Below are positions 8,683-18,841 of a stretch of DNA of 64,000 nt, in pieces (positions within the stretch are counted from its first letter, which is position 1; every line of letters starts with the position of its first letter). The stretch is from contig NZ_BLWI01000002.1 in assembly GCF_013282155.1 (NCBI RefSeq), forward strand, positions 186,001-250,000. Reading direction: 5' to 3'. The position numbers and the translations under genes are program-made. The DNA comes from Sulfitobacter sp. HGT1. Its GTDB lineage: Bacteria; Pseudomonadota; Alphaproteobacteria; Rhodobacterales; Rhodobacteraceae. The notes under the pieces were generated by a model that saw only the letters and a program-made list of their open reading frames with translations, had not been told where the DNA came from and did no database searches.

Positions 8683-8949
8683 CTAAAGCGGGTTGGCGGC
8701 GATGTGGGCGCGGATTTCCCCGATCATCGCGGCAAAGGCTTCGGGCGGTGAAGTTTGCGCCGTAACCCATTGATAAAGATCATGATCATTTTCGCTCAGC
8801 ATTTCGTCATACAGGGACAAAGTGGCGTCATCCATCCTTTCCAACCGTGTCGCGGCATAGGATGGAAGGATCAAATCCATCTCTTTTATTCCGCGCCGCA
8901 TGGAACGCATGTGCAGCCGTTTGACCTTGTGTTCGCGTAGTTCGGCCAT
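8683..8949 (-). CDS. sdhE: FAD assembly factor SdhE
   Basis: 88-aa cytosolic protein of the SdhE/Sdh5 family, which helps attach FAD covalently to succinate dehydrogenase flavoprotein. The diagnostic RGxxE motif is R19-G-I-K-E23 in RRGIKEMD. The ATG at 8949 has AGGAG 6-7 nt upstream, inside the end of the XRE gene. It is separated from that gene's stop by a single base, so the two are co-transcribed. The sdhCDAB genes are not in this window. Confidence 0.9.
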   Translation of the reverse strand: MAELREHKVKRLHMRSMRRGIKEMDLILPSYAATRLERMDDATLSLYDEMLSENDHDLYQWVTAQTSPPEAFAAMIGEIRAHIAANPL

Positions 8950-8950
8950 T

Positions 8951-9340
8951 TTATTCTCCTTGCAAAGCGGTGCGCAGGCGTTTTTCAAGACGGCCCAGTT
9001 GCTCTGCTCGTTTCAACATATCGCTGCGCAACTCGCGCAATTCGTTCAGCACATCCCTTGCGCTGGCATCGGCGGACGGGCCTTCTTCGGGGGCATCCAG
9101 CCCCTCGCCTTCGCCGTTGATCAGCCACATCATCGACACGCCCAGAATGCCCGCCAAAGTGGACAGCCGGTTGGCGCGTGGCTCAGACAGGTCGTCTTCC
9201 CAGCCGCGCAGGGTTGACTGTTTCACGCCCAGACGTTTGGCCAAGGCGGCCTGTGACATCCCAGAGTTTTCACGTGCTGCTGCGACGCGGTCCCCGAAAG
9301 TGGCCGCATCCGGGCCATACCAATCTTGATTCTCAGTCAC
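8951..9340 (-). CDS. XRE-family regulator with C-terminal coiled coil
   Basis: 129 aa. A helix-turn-helix covers about residues 15-75 (MSQAALAKRLGVKQSTLRGWE is the DNA-binding segment), followed by MMWLINGEGEG, a Glu/Pro linker and a C-terminal amphipathic helix (LRELRSDMLKRAEQLGRLEKR) that probably dimerises. The GTG at 9340 is chosen because AGGAGA lies 7 nt before it; the frame remains open upstream but has no better start. It lies immediately before sdhE and divergent from an aspartate aminotransferase, so either may be its target. Confidence 0.84.
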   Translation of the reverse strand: MTENQDWYGPDAATFGDRVAAARENSGMSQAALAKRLGVKQSTLRGWEDDLSEPRANRLSTLAGILGVSMMWLINGEGEGLDAPEEGPSADASARDVLNELRELRSDMLKRAEQLGRLEKRLRTALQGE

Positions 9341-9358
9341 TGCATCTCTCCTTTTTGA

Positions 9359-10633
<1,275 letters not shown>

Positions 10634-10642
10634 GGGATTTGG

Positions 10643-10721
10643 GTCCGGCATTGGGTAGGCTGCCGGACTGATCCGAGACACGCGGGACCGTTTGGTGCAA
10701 GCAATGCGCTTGCGGTCCCGC
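10643..10721. terminator. two consecutive hairpins after aspB
   Basis: GTCCGGCA (10643-10650) pairs with TGCCGGAC (10661-10668). GCGGGACCG (10682-10690) pairs with CGGTCCCGC (10713-10721), enclosing a second stem GCAAGC/GCTTGC. No U-run follows, so it may be a Rho-assisted terminator or an mRNA 3'-stability element rather than a classical terminator. Confidence 0.55.
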
Positions 10722-10814
10722 CATGTCTTCAGGGAAAATTCATCTATTAGCCATTCAATTGTAACGCGGAATTGGCTATGGATTACGCAAATGCCCGTCT
10801 GGAGAACCACTTAG

Positions 10815-11210
10815 ATGTCGAGCGAACTGCCAGAATATTACTTTCGTATTCGTGAAAACGGGGCGGCGGTGTTTCGGATTGATACTGAAAATCGCCAGCG
10901 CCGGATCGAGATGGACCAGATCGCCATCGCCAATATCCGCAATGGCGAGATCAAGACCCAAGGCGACCGCGTGTTGTCGGACGAGGATGTGGCGCATATC
11001 CGGGCGTGGATGGATGAACGCATGGCCGTTTTGGCAAAGCGCGACATGGACGACATCCACCGCGCCATCGATTATCTGAACCTGACCACGCAATGGGTGC
11101 AGTCCAAGGCGACTGACGACCAGCTTGAACAGGTGACCGATGCGTTGCTGCTGGCGATGCATGATTTGCGCAGCACGCTTGTGCGCAAGAAAGCCGACCG
11201 GATGACCTAG
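10815..11210 (+). CDS. conserved hypothetical, 131 aa
   Basis: Soluble acidic protein without signal peptide or membrane segment. The N-terminal half looks beta-rich (YYFRIRENGAAVFRID) and the C-terminal half is helical (HRAIDYLNLTTQWVQSKATDDQ). It is probably a small conserved protein of its bacterial family; no domain is recognised. The final TAG shares CTAG (11207-11210) with the convergent MATE gene. A promoter in the AT-rich stretch 10735-10780 is plausible. Confidence 0.75.
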   Translation: MSSELPEYYFRIRENGAAVFRIDTENRQRRIEMDQIAIANIRNGEIKTQGDRVLSDEDVAHIRAWMDERMAVLAKRDMDDIHRAIDYLNLTTQWVQSKATDDQLEQVTDALLLAMHDLRSTLVRKKADRMT

Positions 11211-12580
11211 GACTGTTCTTCGGGGGCGCTACGCAGGCTGCGCATCGACGCCCCCCAGAACCGCAGGTTCAGCAAGACCGCCGCCACGCCAAGCCCGATG
11301 ACCAGCCCCAGCCAGACGCCGATGCCCTCCAGCCCGGCAACAAAGCCCAACAGATAGGACGCGGGAATACCGACCAGCCAATAGCTGATGCCGGCAAGGA
11401 TCATCGGTATCTTGGTGTCTTGCACGCCGCGCAGCAGCCCAAGCGCCACGGCCTGTGCGCCGTCGACAAGCTGGAACAGCGCGGCCATGGCCAGCAGCCC
11501 CACGCCCACTGCAAGGATTTTGTCACGCGCCGGTTCGTCCTGCTGCATGAACAGGTTGATCAGCGGTTCGGGCCAAAGCACAAAGATCACAATCGTCAGC
11601 GCTGCGATAAAGACCGACATGGCGGTGCTGGTGATCGCACCTTTTGCCAGATGATCGGGCTCGCGGCGGCCATAGGCATTGCCCGCGCGGATCGTGGCGA
11701 CGTTGCTGATGCCCAGATGCACCATGAATGTGATCGACGCCAGTTGCAGGGCGATCCCGTGGGCCGCCAGTGCCACGGTGCCCAGCCAGCCCATCATCAC
11801 AGCCGATGCCGCGAACAGGCCGACTTCGCTTAGGCCGGTGAAGCCGATGGGCAGACCCAAACGGAACACGCGTGCCAGCATATCCCAATCGGGCCGCCAC
11901 AGGCGCACAAATATCTGATGCTCGGGCAAGGCTTTCAACACATAGACAATCACCGCCAGCAAGGCGACGGCGTTCGAACCCAGCGACGCAATCGCGGCAC
12001 CGCGAATGCCCAGTTCAGGCGCGCCCCAATTGCCGAAAATGAACGCGTAATTCGCCAGCACATTGGCGATGGCGGCCAGAATGGTGATCCAGAACACGGC
12101 TTGGGTCCGCTCCAGCGCGGCAAGATAGCTTTTCAGCACCATCACCAGCAGGGCCGGAATGATGCCCCACCCCGCAATCGCCAAATATTGGCCGACCATT
12201 TCGGCCAATGCAGGATCTTGCCCCATCAGCCCCATCACCGGACGCGACCAGATCATCAAGGGCAGCGCCAGACAGGCAAAACCCAGCGACAGCCACAGCC
12301 CCATGCGGGTGGCACGGCGCAGGCTGGTCTCATCGCCTTCGGCCTCGAACGCGGCGACCATGGGCATCACGCCCCAGGCAAAGCCCGATCCAAAGATCAG
12401 CAGAACAAAGAAATAGGTACTGGCGAGGGTCACAGCGGCCAGCGCCTCGACGCTGTACCAGCCCACCATGACCGTGTCGGTCACGCCGATAGCGACCTGA
12501 CCCAGATGGCCACCAACAAGCGGCAACCCCATCACAGCGATTGCGCGGGCGTGGCCGGGATATGTCATTTTGGTTGTCAT
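11207..12580 (-). CDS. MATE-family multidrug/Na+ antiporter
   Basis: 457-aa inner-membrane protein with about 12 hydrophobic segments arranged as two MatE halves. GLPLVGGHLGQVAIGVTDTVMVGW starts the first half and RLGLPIGFTGLSEVGLFAASAVMMGWLG the second, the usual internal repeat. It should export cationic or metabolic compounds in exchange for Na+ or H+. The ATG at 12580 has AAGG upstream; a second ATG four codons later is possible. Its TAG overlaps the neighbour's TAG as CTAG. Confidence 0.92.
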   Translation of the reverse strand: MTTKMTYPGHARAIAVMGLPLVGGHLGQVAIGVTDTVMVGWYSVEALAAVTLASTYFFVLLIFGSGFAWGVMPMVAAFEAEGDETSLRRATRMGLWLSLGFACLALPLMIWSRPVMGLMGQDPALAEMVGQYLAIAGWGIIPALLVMVLKSYLAALERTQAVFWITILAAIANVLANYAFIFGNWGAPELGIRGAAIASLGSNAVALLAVIVYVLKALPEHQIFVRLWRPDWDMLARVFRLGLPIGFTGLSEVGLFAASAVMMGWLGTVALAAHGIALQLASITFMVHLGISNVATIRAGNAYGRREPDHLAKGAITSTAMSVFIAALTIVIFVLWPEPLINLFMQQDEPARDKILAVGVGLLAMAALFQLVDGAQAVALGLLRGVQDTKIPMILAGISYWLVGIPASYLLGFVAGLEGIGVWLGLVIGLGVAAVLLNLRFWGASMRSLRSAPEEQS

Positions 12581-12765
12581 CTGCCAGCCTTACGCCAGCA
12601 TTTGCGCAAGGGAAAGAGGGACCGGACCCGGTTCATCTGGGTGTTTTTTGAAACGGCCGGGGTTTTTCAATCCGCGCACCGTCGCGCCGCGTCACGCTTG
12701 CCTAACCCAAGGCTGCGCGTCACAGTTTACCCATCACACTGCGCGCATCACCAAAGGGGCCAACC

Positions 12766-13872
12766 ATGCACAATCGTATCGACCTTATCCGCCCCGACGC
12801 GCCCAGCCTTGCCGCACGCGGGCCGCGCCCCATCGGGGTCACCACCCACGAGATCGACATCCATGCAGGCAGGACGCTGACGACAGAAATCTGGTACCCG
12901 GCCCATGCCGATACATCGCCCGGCACCGTCTATCACACGCTGCTGCGTGACGGTGTGACCCCCACCCTGTTGCACGGATCGGCCAGCCGCAATGCCCGGC
13001 CCGCGCAGGGAACCGCGCCCTTGATCGTGATCTCGCACGGGTATCCGGGCAACCGGTTCTTGCTGGGTCATCTGGCCGAAAGTCTTGCCGCAAAAGGCTA
13101 TGTCGTGGCCGCAGCCGACCATGCGGGCAGCACCTATGAGGACCAGCAGGCGTTTGATGTCACCTTGGTGAACCGCCCGCTGGACCAGCGCGGGGTGATT
13201 GACGGGATGGCGATGCTGGGCGGAGATCTGGGCAATCTGGTGGATTGCGAAAACGTCGGGCTGGTCGGCTATTCGATGGGCGGCTACGGCGCGTTGGTAT
13301 TTGGCGGCGCGGGGCTGGCAGCGACCGCACTGGATCACCCGCGCGCGGGCGACAGCGGCGCATTGGCGCAGCATCTGGCAGGGTCCGACAGCCACGCGGC
13401 TCTGCGCGACCCCCGTCTGAAAGCCATCATGCCGATTGGCCCTTGGGGCAATGCGCAAGGCATGTGGGATGCGGCCGGTATCGCGCAGATGGACACGCCG
13501 ATGCTGATGATGGCGGGCACCTCAGATGATGTGTCGAACTATGCCGCGATGCGTGGCTTGTTCGAGGGTGCCGCCAGCGACCGCTATTTGTTAAGCTTTC
13601 AGAACGCGGGCCATAACGCCGCCGCCCCCATTCCGGCCCCGTCGGAAAGCTGGGCCATGTCCGATGTGCTGGGCTGGGCCCCGTTTGACCATTATGCAGA
13701 TGCGGTGTGGGATACCCTGCGGATGAACAACATCGCCCAGCACTTCGCAGCGGCCTTTATGGGGATGCATTTGCGCGGCGAGGCACTGGCACCGTTTCTG
13801 GATGGCAGCTGGCAGGGGTTTGCCCAAGGCACGGCATTGGGCCTGACGCTGGAACATTTGCCAGCACGATAA
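12766..13872 (+). CDS. alpha/beta hydrolase, dienelactone hydrolase-like (COG4188 type)
   Basis: 368-aa serine hydrolase. The oxyanion region HGYPGNR is at 91-97, the nucleophile elbow GYSMGG has Ser170, and a late His lies in NAGHNAA. The early part (TTEIWYPA) resembles PAF-acetylhydrolase/COG4188 esterases. There is no signal peptide, so it is cytosolic. AAGGGG lies 6 nt before the ATG. It precedes another alpha/beta hydrolase by 28 bp, probably on one transcript. The substrate is unknown. Confidence 0.88.
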   Translation: MHNRIDLIRPDAPSLAARGPRPIGVTTHEIDIHAGRTLTTEIWYPAHADTSPGTVYHTLLRDGVTPTLLHGSASRNARPAQGTAPLIVISHGYPGNRFLLGHLAESLAAKGYVVAAADHAGSTYEDQQAFDVTLVNRPLDQRGVIDGMAMLGGDLGNLVDCENVGLVGYSMGGYGALVFGGAGLAATALDHPRAGDSGALAQHLAGSDSHAALRDPRLKAIMPIGPWGNAQGMWDAAGIAQMDTPMLMMAGTSDDVSNYAAMRGLFEGAASDRYLLSFQNAGHNAAAPIPAPSESWAMSDVLGWAPFDHYADAVWDTLRMNNIAQHFAAAFMGMHLRGEALAPFLDGSWQGFAQGTALGLTLEHLPAR

Positions 13873-13900
13873 GACGCATTTTTCGAGGAGGGGAAACCAG

Positions 13901-14773
13901 ATGACAGCCCATTGGACCGAAACAGTCGAGCTGAACGGACACCCGTTTTTTATCCGCCATTGGGGGGACAAAGACGCGCCGAAGCTGCTGATGCTGCACG
14001 GTTTTCCCGAATATTCCGGCGCGTGGAACGATCTGGCCCCGCTGCTGGCGACGCGGTTTCACTGCATCGCCCCAGACCAGCGCGGCTATGGTCAAAGCTG
14101 GCGACCGGCCCAAGTCGCGCAGTACAAGACGTCGCAACTGGTGTCGGATATGGCCGCGTTGATCGGGGACGAACCGGTGATCCTGCTGGGCCATGACTGG
14201 GGGGCGTCCGTGGCCTATGCGCTGACGATCGGGCGGCCCGAACTGGTGTCGAAACTGATCATCATGAACGGCGTCCACCCTGCCCCGTTCCAGCGCGAAC
14301 TGGCCAAGGGCGGGCTGCAAACCGATGCCTCGCAATACATCCATTTCCTGCGCCGCGAAGGGTCAGAAGACATTCTGGCCGCCGATGGTTTCGCCAAACT
14401 GATGGGGTTGTTTTCGGCGCATATGGATATGGATTGGCTGCAAGGGGACACGCTTGCGGGGTACAAGGCGGCATGGCGCGATGCGGCAGGCCTGCGCGGC
14501 ATGGTCAACTGGTACCGCGCCTCGCCCCTGAAACTGGGGCACACCGGAGAGGCGATAGACGATGCGCTGGCCTTTGATCCGGCACGGTTGCAAGTGCGCT
14601 GCCCGCATCTGCTGATTTGGGGCGAAGACGACACGGCATTGATGCCCGCATCGACCCAAGGGCTTGAGGATTATGCCCCCGACCTGACCCGCATTGCCAT
14701 CAAGGGGGCGGATCACTGGCTGCACCATCAAAAGCCACGCGAGGTCGCAGACGCGATTTTGAACTGGCTTTGA
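13901..14773 (+). CDS. alpha/beta hydrolase of epoxide-hydrolase type
   Basis: 290 aa. HGFPE at 33-37 forms the oxyanion motif, and the nucleophile is Asp99 in GHDWGAS, as in epoxide hydrolases and haloalkane dehalogenases rather than a Ser. The GADHW motif near the end supplies the catalytic His. An active-site cap domain would span roughly 135-220. GAGGAGG lies 8 nt before the ATG. Its natural substrate cannot be read from the sequence. Confidence 0.9.
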   Translation: MTAHWTETVELNGHPFFIRHWGDKDAPKLLMLHGFPEYSGAWNDLAPLLATRFHCIAPDQRGYGQSWRPAQVAQYKTSQLVSDMAALIGDEPVILLGHDWGASVAYALTIGRPELVSKLIIMNGVHPAPFQRELAKGGLQTDASQYIHFLRREGSEDILAADGFAKLMGLFSAHMDMDWLQGDTLAGYKAAWRDAAGLRGMVNWYRASPLKLGHTGEAIDDALAFDPARLQVRCPHLLIWGEDDTALMPASTQGLEDYAPDLTRIAIKGADHWLHHQKPREVADAILNWL

Positions 14774-14814
14774 AGCGCCGTTTGCGCGCTATTTCTTCGG
14801 GCGGGTGACACCCT

Positions 14815-15055
14815 TTACCGGTCGTGCAAATCCGCAGCTTCGCCCAGCCACGCATGGGCCAGCAGCGCCGGTGCGCGGTTGCAGGCGGACTTCGGCGTTG
14901 TTTTTGATCAGCCGCGCAATCGCTTCGCGGGCCTTGCGCTGGTGGGTCTTGGTCTTGTCGCTGCCGCCTGCGGGCAGATAGCGTTACAGCGCGTCGCATT
15001 CCTGCAGCATGTAACGCCAGTTCGGCACGTAACGTAGGGTTGTGGTCTGTGGCAT
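14815..15055 (-). pseudogene. decayed small gene (internal stop plus frameshift)
   Basis: Reading from ATG 15055, the frame MPQTTTLRYVPNWRYMLQEC is followed by CDAL, a TAA (14986-14984), then RYLPAGGSDKTKTHQRKAR and on to KNNAEV. Beyond that the better coding frame is shifted by one base and reads NRAPALLAHAWLGEAADLHD before a TAA at 14817-14815. Together they look like one ~80-aa protein broken by a nonsense change (probably TAT/TAC to TAA) and a 1-nt indel. No function is known. The rest of 14774-15207 contains nothing else gene-like apart from the parE leader. Confidence 0.55.
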
Positions 15056-15207
15056 GGGAAACCTGGCTTTGGGGTAGATTTGTAGCGCTGATAACAGGAT
15101 CATTCCGACCGAAAACGCCGGTTTACGACATCATCCGCCCTTCCCCCGCCCTGCGGGCTCTGGCATAGTAAGACCCTAACAAAAAGCAACAGACAGGCAG
15201 GCCCCCT

Positions 15208-17169
15208 ATGTCCGATCTTCTTTCCGGTACGCAGCCCTCGGCCAAGGAATACGACGCCTCATCCATTGAGGTGCTCGAGGATATGGAGCACGTCCGTCTG
15301 CGCCCCGGTATGTATATCGGGGGCAAGGACGACCGCGCATTGCATCACATGGTCGCCGAAATCATCGATAACTCGATGGATGAGGCCGTTGCGGGCCATG
15401 CCACATGGATCGAGCTGGAGCTGCACGAGAACGGCCATGTCACCGTGCGCGACAACGGGCGCGGCATCCCGATTGACCCGCACCCCAAAGACCCGACCAA
15501 ATCCGCGCTCGAGATCATTTTTTGCACCCTGAACGCGGGCGGCAAATTCTCGGGCGATTCGTACGAGACGTCGGGCGGTCTGCACGGGGTTGGCTCGTCG
15601 GTTGTGAACGCGCTGTCCGACCATCTGCGGGTCGAAGTGGCGCGGAACCGTGAACTGTTCGCGATGGAATTTTCGCGCGGCAAACCCCAAGGGCCGCTGG
15701 TCAAGATCGGTGCCGCCCCGAACCGGCGTGGCACGGCAGTGACCTTCCACCCCGATCCCGACATCTTTGGCGCGCTGAAACTGAAACCTGCGCGGCTGTT
15801 TGCGATGGCGCGGTCCAAGGCCTATCTGTTTTCCGGCGTCGAAATCCGCTGGAAATGCGCCCAGACCGATGGCGACACCCCGACCGAGGCAACCTTCCAC
15901 TTTCCCGGCGGTCTGGCCGATTACCTGAACGAAACCCTAAGCGGATCAACCACCTATGCCGAAGCCCCCTTTGGCGGGACAGTGGATTTCCGCGAGAAAT
16001 TCAACGCGCCGGGCAAGGTCGAATGGGCGATCAACTGGACGCCGTCACGCGACGGGTTCATCCAGTCGTATTGTAACACCATCCCCACCCCCGAAGGCGG
16101 CACCCACGAGGCCGGTTTCTGGTCTGCGATCCTGAAAGGGGTCAAGGCATACGGCGAGTTGGTCGGCAATAAAAAGGCCGGCACCATCACCCGCGACGAC
16201 CTGATCACGGGCGGCTGTGCGCTGGTGTCGTGTTTCATCCGCGAGCCTGAATTCGTGGGCCAGACCAAAGACCGGCTGGCCACCGTTGACGCGCAGCGTA
16301 TGGTCGAAAACGCCGTGCGCGACCACTTTGACAACTGGCTGGCGGCGGATACGAAATCTGCCGGTGCGATCCTTGATTTCCTTGTCCTGCGCGCCGAAGA
16401 ACGCCTGCGCCGCCGTCAGGAAAAGGAAACCGCCCGCAAGACAGCCACCAAAAAGCTGCGCCTGCCCGGCAAGCTGACCGATTGTACCAGCAAAACCCGC
16501 GAAGGCACCGAATTGTTCATCGTGGAGGGCGACTCGGCTGGCGGGTCCGGCAAGGGCGCGCGCAACCGTGTGAACCAAGCGCTGTTGCCGCTCAAGGGCA
16601 AGATCCTCAACGTGCTGGGCGCTGCCTCCGGCAAGCTGAACACCAACGCCGAAATCAACGATCTCTGCGAGGCGCTTGGCGTCGGGATGGGCAGCAAATT
16701 CGTGCTGGACGATCTGCGCTATGACAAGATCATCATCATGACCGATGCGGATGTCGACGGCGCGCATATCGCCGCGCTGCTGATGACGTTCTTCTTTACC
16801 CAGATGCGCCCGATGATCGACGCAGGCCACCTGTATCTGGCCTGCCCGCCGCTGTATCGTCTGACCCAAGGGGCCAAGCGCGTTTACGTGTCTGATGACG
16901 CAGAAAAGGACCTGTGGCTGGAAAAGGGTCTGGGCGGCAAAGGCAAGATCGACCTGCAACGCTTCAAAGGCTTGGGCGAGATGGACGCCAAGGATTTGAA
17001 AGAAACCACGATGGACCCGAACACCCGCAAACTGATCCGCGTGACCGTGCAGGAAGACGTGCCCGGAGAGACCGGCGATCTGGTCGAACGTCTGATGGGG
17101 AAAAAGCCCGAACTGCGCTACCAGTATATTCAGGACAACGCGCAGTTTGTGGAGGAGTTGGATGTTTGA
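15208..17169 (+). CDS. parE: DNA topoisomerase IV subunit B
   Basis: ATPase subunit of topoisomerase IV, which unlinks replicated chromosomes together with ParC (not in window). 653 aa. The GHKL ATPase has catalytic E51 in EIIDNSMDEA and the RPGMYIGG segment at 32-39. The TOPRIM domain has EGDSAGG at 440-446 and the DxDxD loop TDADVDG at 512-518. It has the short ParE architecture without the GyrB insert. The ribosome-binding site before the ATG is weak. The 3' end overlaps an AT-rich GIY-YIG gene by 8 nt. Confidence 0.97.
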   Translation: MSDLLSGTQPSAKEYDASSIEVLEDMEHVRLRPGMYIGGKDDRALHHMVAEIIDNSMDEAVAGHATWIELELHENGHVTVRDNGRGIPIDPHPKDPTKSALEIIFCTLNAGGKFSGDSYETSGGLHGVGSSVVNALSDHLRVEVARNRELFAMEFSRGKPQGPLVKIGAAPNRRGTAVTFHPDPDIFGALKLKPARLFAMARSKAYLFSGVEIRWKCAQTDGDTPTEATFHFPGGLADYLNETLSGSTTYAEAPFGGTVDFREKFNAPGKVEWAINWTPSRDGFIQSYCNTIPTPEGGTHEAGFWSAILKGVKAYGELVGNKKAGTITRDDLITGGCALVSCFIREPEFVGQTKDRLATVDAQRMVENAVRDHFDNWLAADTKSAGAILDFLVLRAEERLRRRQEKETARKTATKKLRLPGKLTDCTSKTREGTELFIVEGDSAGGSGKGARNRVNQALLPLKGKILNVLGAASGKLNTNAEINDLCEALGVGMGSKFVLDDLRYDKIIIMTDADVDGAHIAALLMTFFFTQMRPMIDAGHLYLACPPLYRLTQGAKRVYVSDDAEKDLWLEKGLGGKGKIDLQRFKGLGEMDAKDLKETTMDPNTRKLIRVTVQEDVPGETGDLVERLMGKKPELRYQYIQDNAQFVEELDV

Positions 17170-17632
17170 GGGGAAACGCTATTCGGACTATACATCTAAT
17201 GCTCCAAAATTTTTCAGCGAACTAGTGATTGAACCTCTCTTGAAATTTAGGGTCGACAAAATTGATCATGGAAGATCAGGTATTTATATACTCTACGAAA
17301 ACGGTTTACCTGTTTATGTTGGACGAACCCGCAACCTTCAAAGCCGCTTTCGTGCGCATGTAACACAATCTCACAATTCCGCTTCTTTTGCATTGAAGCG
17401 AACGAGAACGAGACACATTGAAATAGCGAAGGCTACTTACAAATCCGAAAATAGCAGGCAGTCTATCGTTGAGCATCCCTTATATGGTGAGACATTTAAG
17501 GATGAAATTAACGCAATCAAAGGTATGAGTTTTAGATTTTTGGATGTTCCTGATCCAATAGATCAGTATTTCCTCGAGTTGTTCACAACAATGGAGTTAG
17601 GCCTAGACCTGTCAGGGTTCAATTCATACTAG
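17162..17632 (+). CDS. GIY-YIG domain protein overlapping the end of parE
   Basis: 156 aa. All GIY-YIG nuclease landmarks are visible: G40-I-Y42, V51-Y-V-G54, R64 in the first helix, a Glu at 139 in YFLELF and an Asn at 154 in GFNS. The nuclease core fills residues 38-154, so there is almost no separate DNA-binding domain. The ATG at 17162 lies within parE's last codons, with GGAGG 7-9 nt upstream supplied by parE codons, so it is translationally coupled. It is much AT-richer than parE and the following gene, suggesting horizontal acquisition. It could be a solitary homing-type nuclease or a defence/repair nuclease; the substrate is unknown. Confidence 0.8.
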   Translation: MFEGKRYSDYTSNAPKFFSELVIEPLLKFRVDKIDHGRSGIYILYENGLPVYVGRTRNLQSRFRAHVTQSHNSASFALKRTRTRHIEIAKATYKSENSRQSIVEHPLYGETFKDEINAIKGMSFRFLDVPDPIDQYFLELFTTMELGLDLSGFNSY

Positions 17633-17711
17633 CTTTTTCTTGAATTCGAGAAGGACAAAGAGACGTGCATTTCACTCACTCGCACCCCAGCCCAAACTCC
17701 GGACCCGCATC

Positions 17712-18113
17712 ATGACACCTGAAACCGCCCAAACCATTCTCCGCGACCATTTTGCGCCTTGGGTCATGGCGCTGCACCCCACGGTCACGGAAATCGGTCC
17801 CCATAAGACCGTCCTGTCCATCCCCATCACCGAAGACCTGAACCGCACCGGCGGGATCGTGTCGGGTCAGGCGATGACAGCACTGGCCGACACGGCGATG
17901 GTCATGGCCTGCATGGGGCATTTGGATGCGCTGACCCCCGTCGGCACGGTCACCCTTGATACCCAGTTCCTGCGCCCCGCCAGCGGGGATTCCCTGCGCG
18001 CCGAGGCCGAGGTGACGCGCGCCGGCCGGTCGATGATCTTCACCCGCTGCACCATCATCGCAGAACCCTCGGGCAAGCCTGTCGCACTGGCCACGGCGAC
18101 CTTTGCGCGGTAA
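17712..18113 (+). CDS. PaaI-type hotdog thioesterase
   Basis: 133-aa acyl-CoA thioesterase of the PaaI/YdiI group. RTGGIVSGQAMTALADTAM matches the conserved helix, where the family has G(G)xxHGG; here Ser-Gly replaces the usual His-Gly, so the catalytic chemistry may be altered. TLDTQFLRPA is the following strand. Cytosolic, probably a tetramer. The ATG at 17712 is chosen for family length; the same frame is open upstream without a ribosome-binding site. Confidence 0.85.
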   Translation: MTPETAQTILRDHFAPWVMALHPTVTEIGPHKTVLSIPITEDLNRTGGIVSGQAMTALADTAMVMACMGHLDALTPVGTVTLDTQFLRPASGDSLRAEAEVTRAGRSMIFTRCTIIAEPSGKPVALATATFAR

Positions 18114-18160
18114 CGCGGAATTTGCTTGAAGGGGGGCGGCAATTCACTCAACTTGGGATC

Positions 18161-18841
18161 ATGAAACGCGCCCTGATCCTTTTGCTGTTGCTGGCCTCTT
18201 GCGGGCGTCCGTTGACGGATAACGAACAGGCATTTGCCCAGACACTTATGGGCGACACGCTGAATTTCCGGCAGGCGCGGCTGCATGACGGGGCACCGTC
18301 CAAGGCTGTGACCATGACCCGCAAGGCCCGCCCGCGCACCACCTGCCGCGAACGTATTCTGCCCCCCGAAAAGGTGGGAGAGGTCATCACGACCAAGCCC
18401 GCCGCCATTGCGTTGTGGAACACGGTGCTCTTCGACAAGGATTGGTATCTGGAAGATTATCTGCCCGATTATCCCGACAAGATCGGCCTGATTGCGGCGA
18501 TGATTTTCAGCCACGAGCTGACCCATGTCTGGCAGTGGCAAAACCGCGCCACAACGGGCTATTCGCCGCTGCGGGCTGCGCGGGAACACGGGGGCGGGGC
18601 TGATCCCTATCTGTTTGATTTGCAAGCCGAACCGCAGTTCCATGACTTTGCCTTTGAACAGCAAGGGGCCATCGTCGAGGAATTCGTCTGTTGCCGTGCG
18701 CTGGCCCCCCAAGCGCCGCGCACCAAGCGGCTGCATGCGTTGATTTCACAGGCCATGCCGGTCGCCCCCCTGCCCCAAAGCCGCGCCTATGCGGTGCGGA
18801 TGCCGTGGGACGGGGTCGAATTGAACGGGATTTGCGACTAG
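18161..18841 (+). CDS. lipoprotein with HExxH zinc-site
   Basis: 226 aa. The signal peptide ends in lipobox LASC (Cys14). A zinc-protease-like HELTH motif is at 118-122 in IFSHELTHVWQWQ, and a conserved-looking EEF(V)CC further on could supply a third Glu ligand. It may be a membrane-anchored periplasmic metallopeptidase or a degenerate relative. The ATG at 18161 gives a perfect signal peptide. Its TAG is shared as CTAG (18838-18841) with the convergent cytochrome c gene. No family name is recognised with certainty. Confidence 0.75.
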   Translation: MKRALILLLLLASCGRPLTDNEQAFAQTLMGDTLNFRQARLHDGAPSKAVTMTRKARPRTTCRERILPPEKVGEVITTKPAAIALWNTVLFDKDWYLEDYLPDYPDKIGLIAAMIFSHELTHVWQWQNRATTGYSPLRAAREHGGGADPYLFDLQAEPQFHDFAFEQQGAIVEEFVCCRALAPQAPRTKRLHALISQAMPVAPLPQSRAYAVRMPWDGVELNGICD

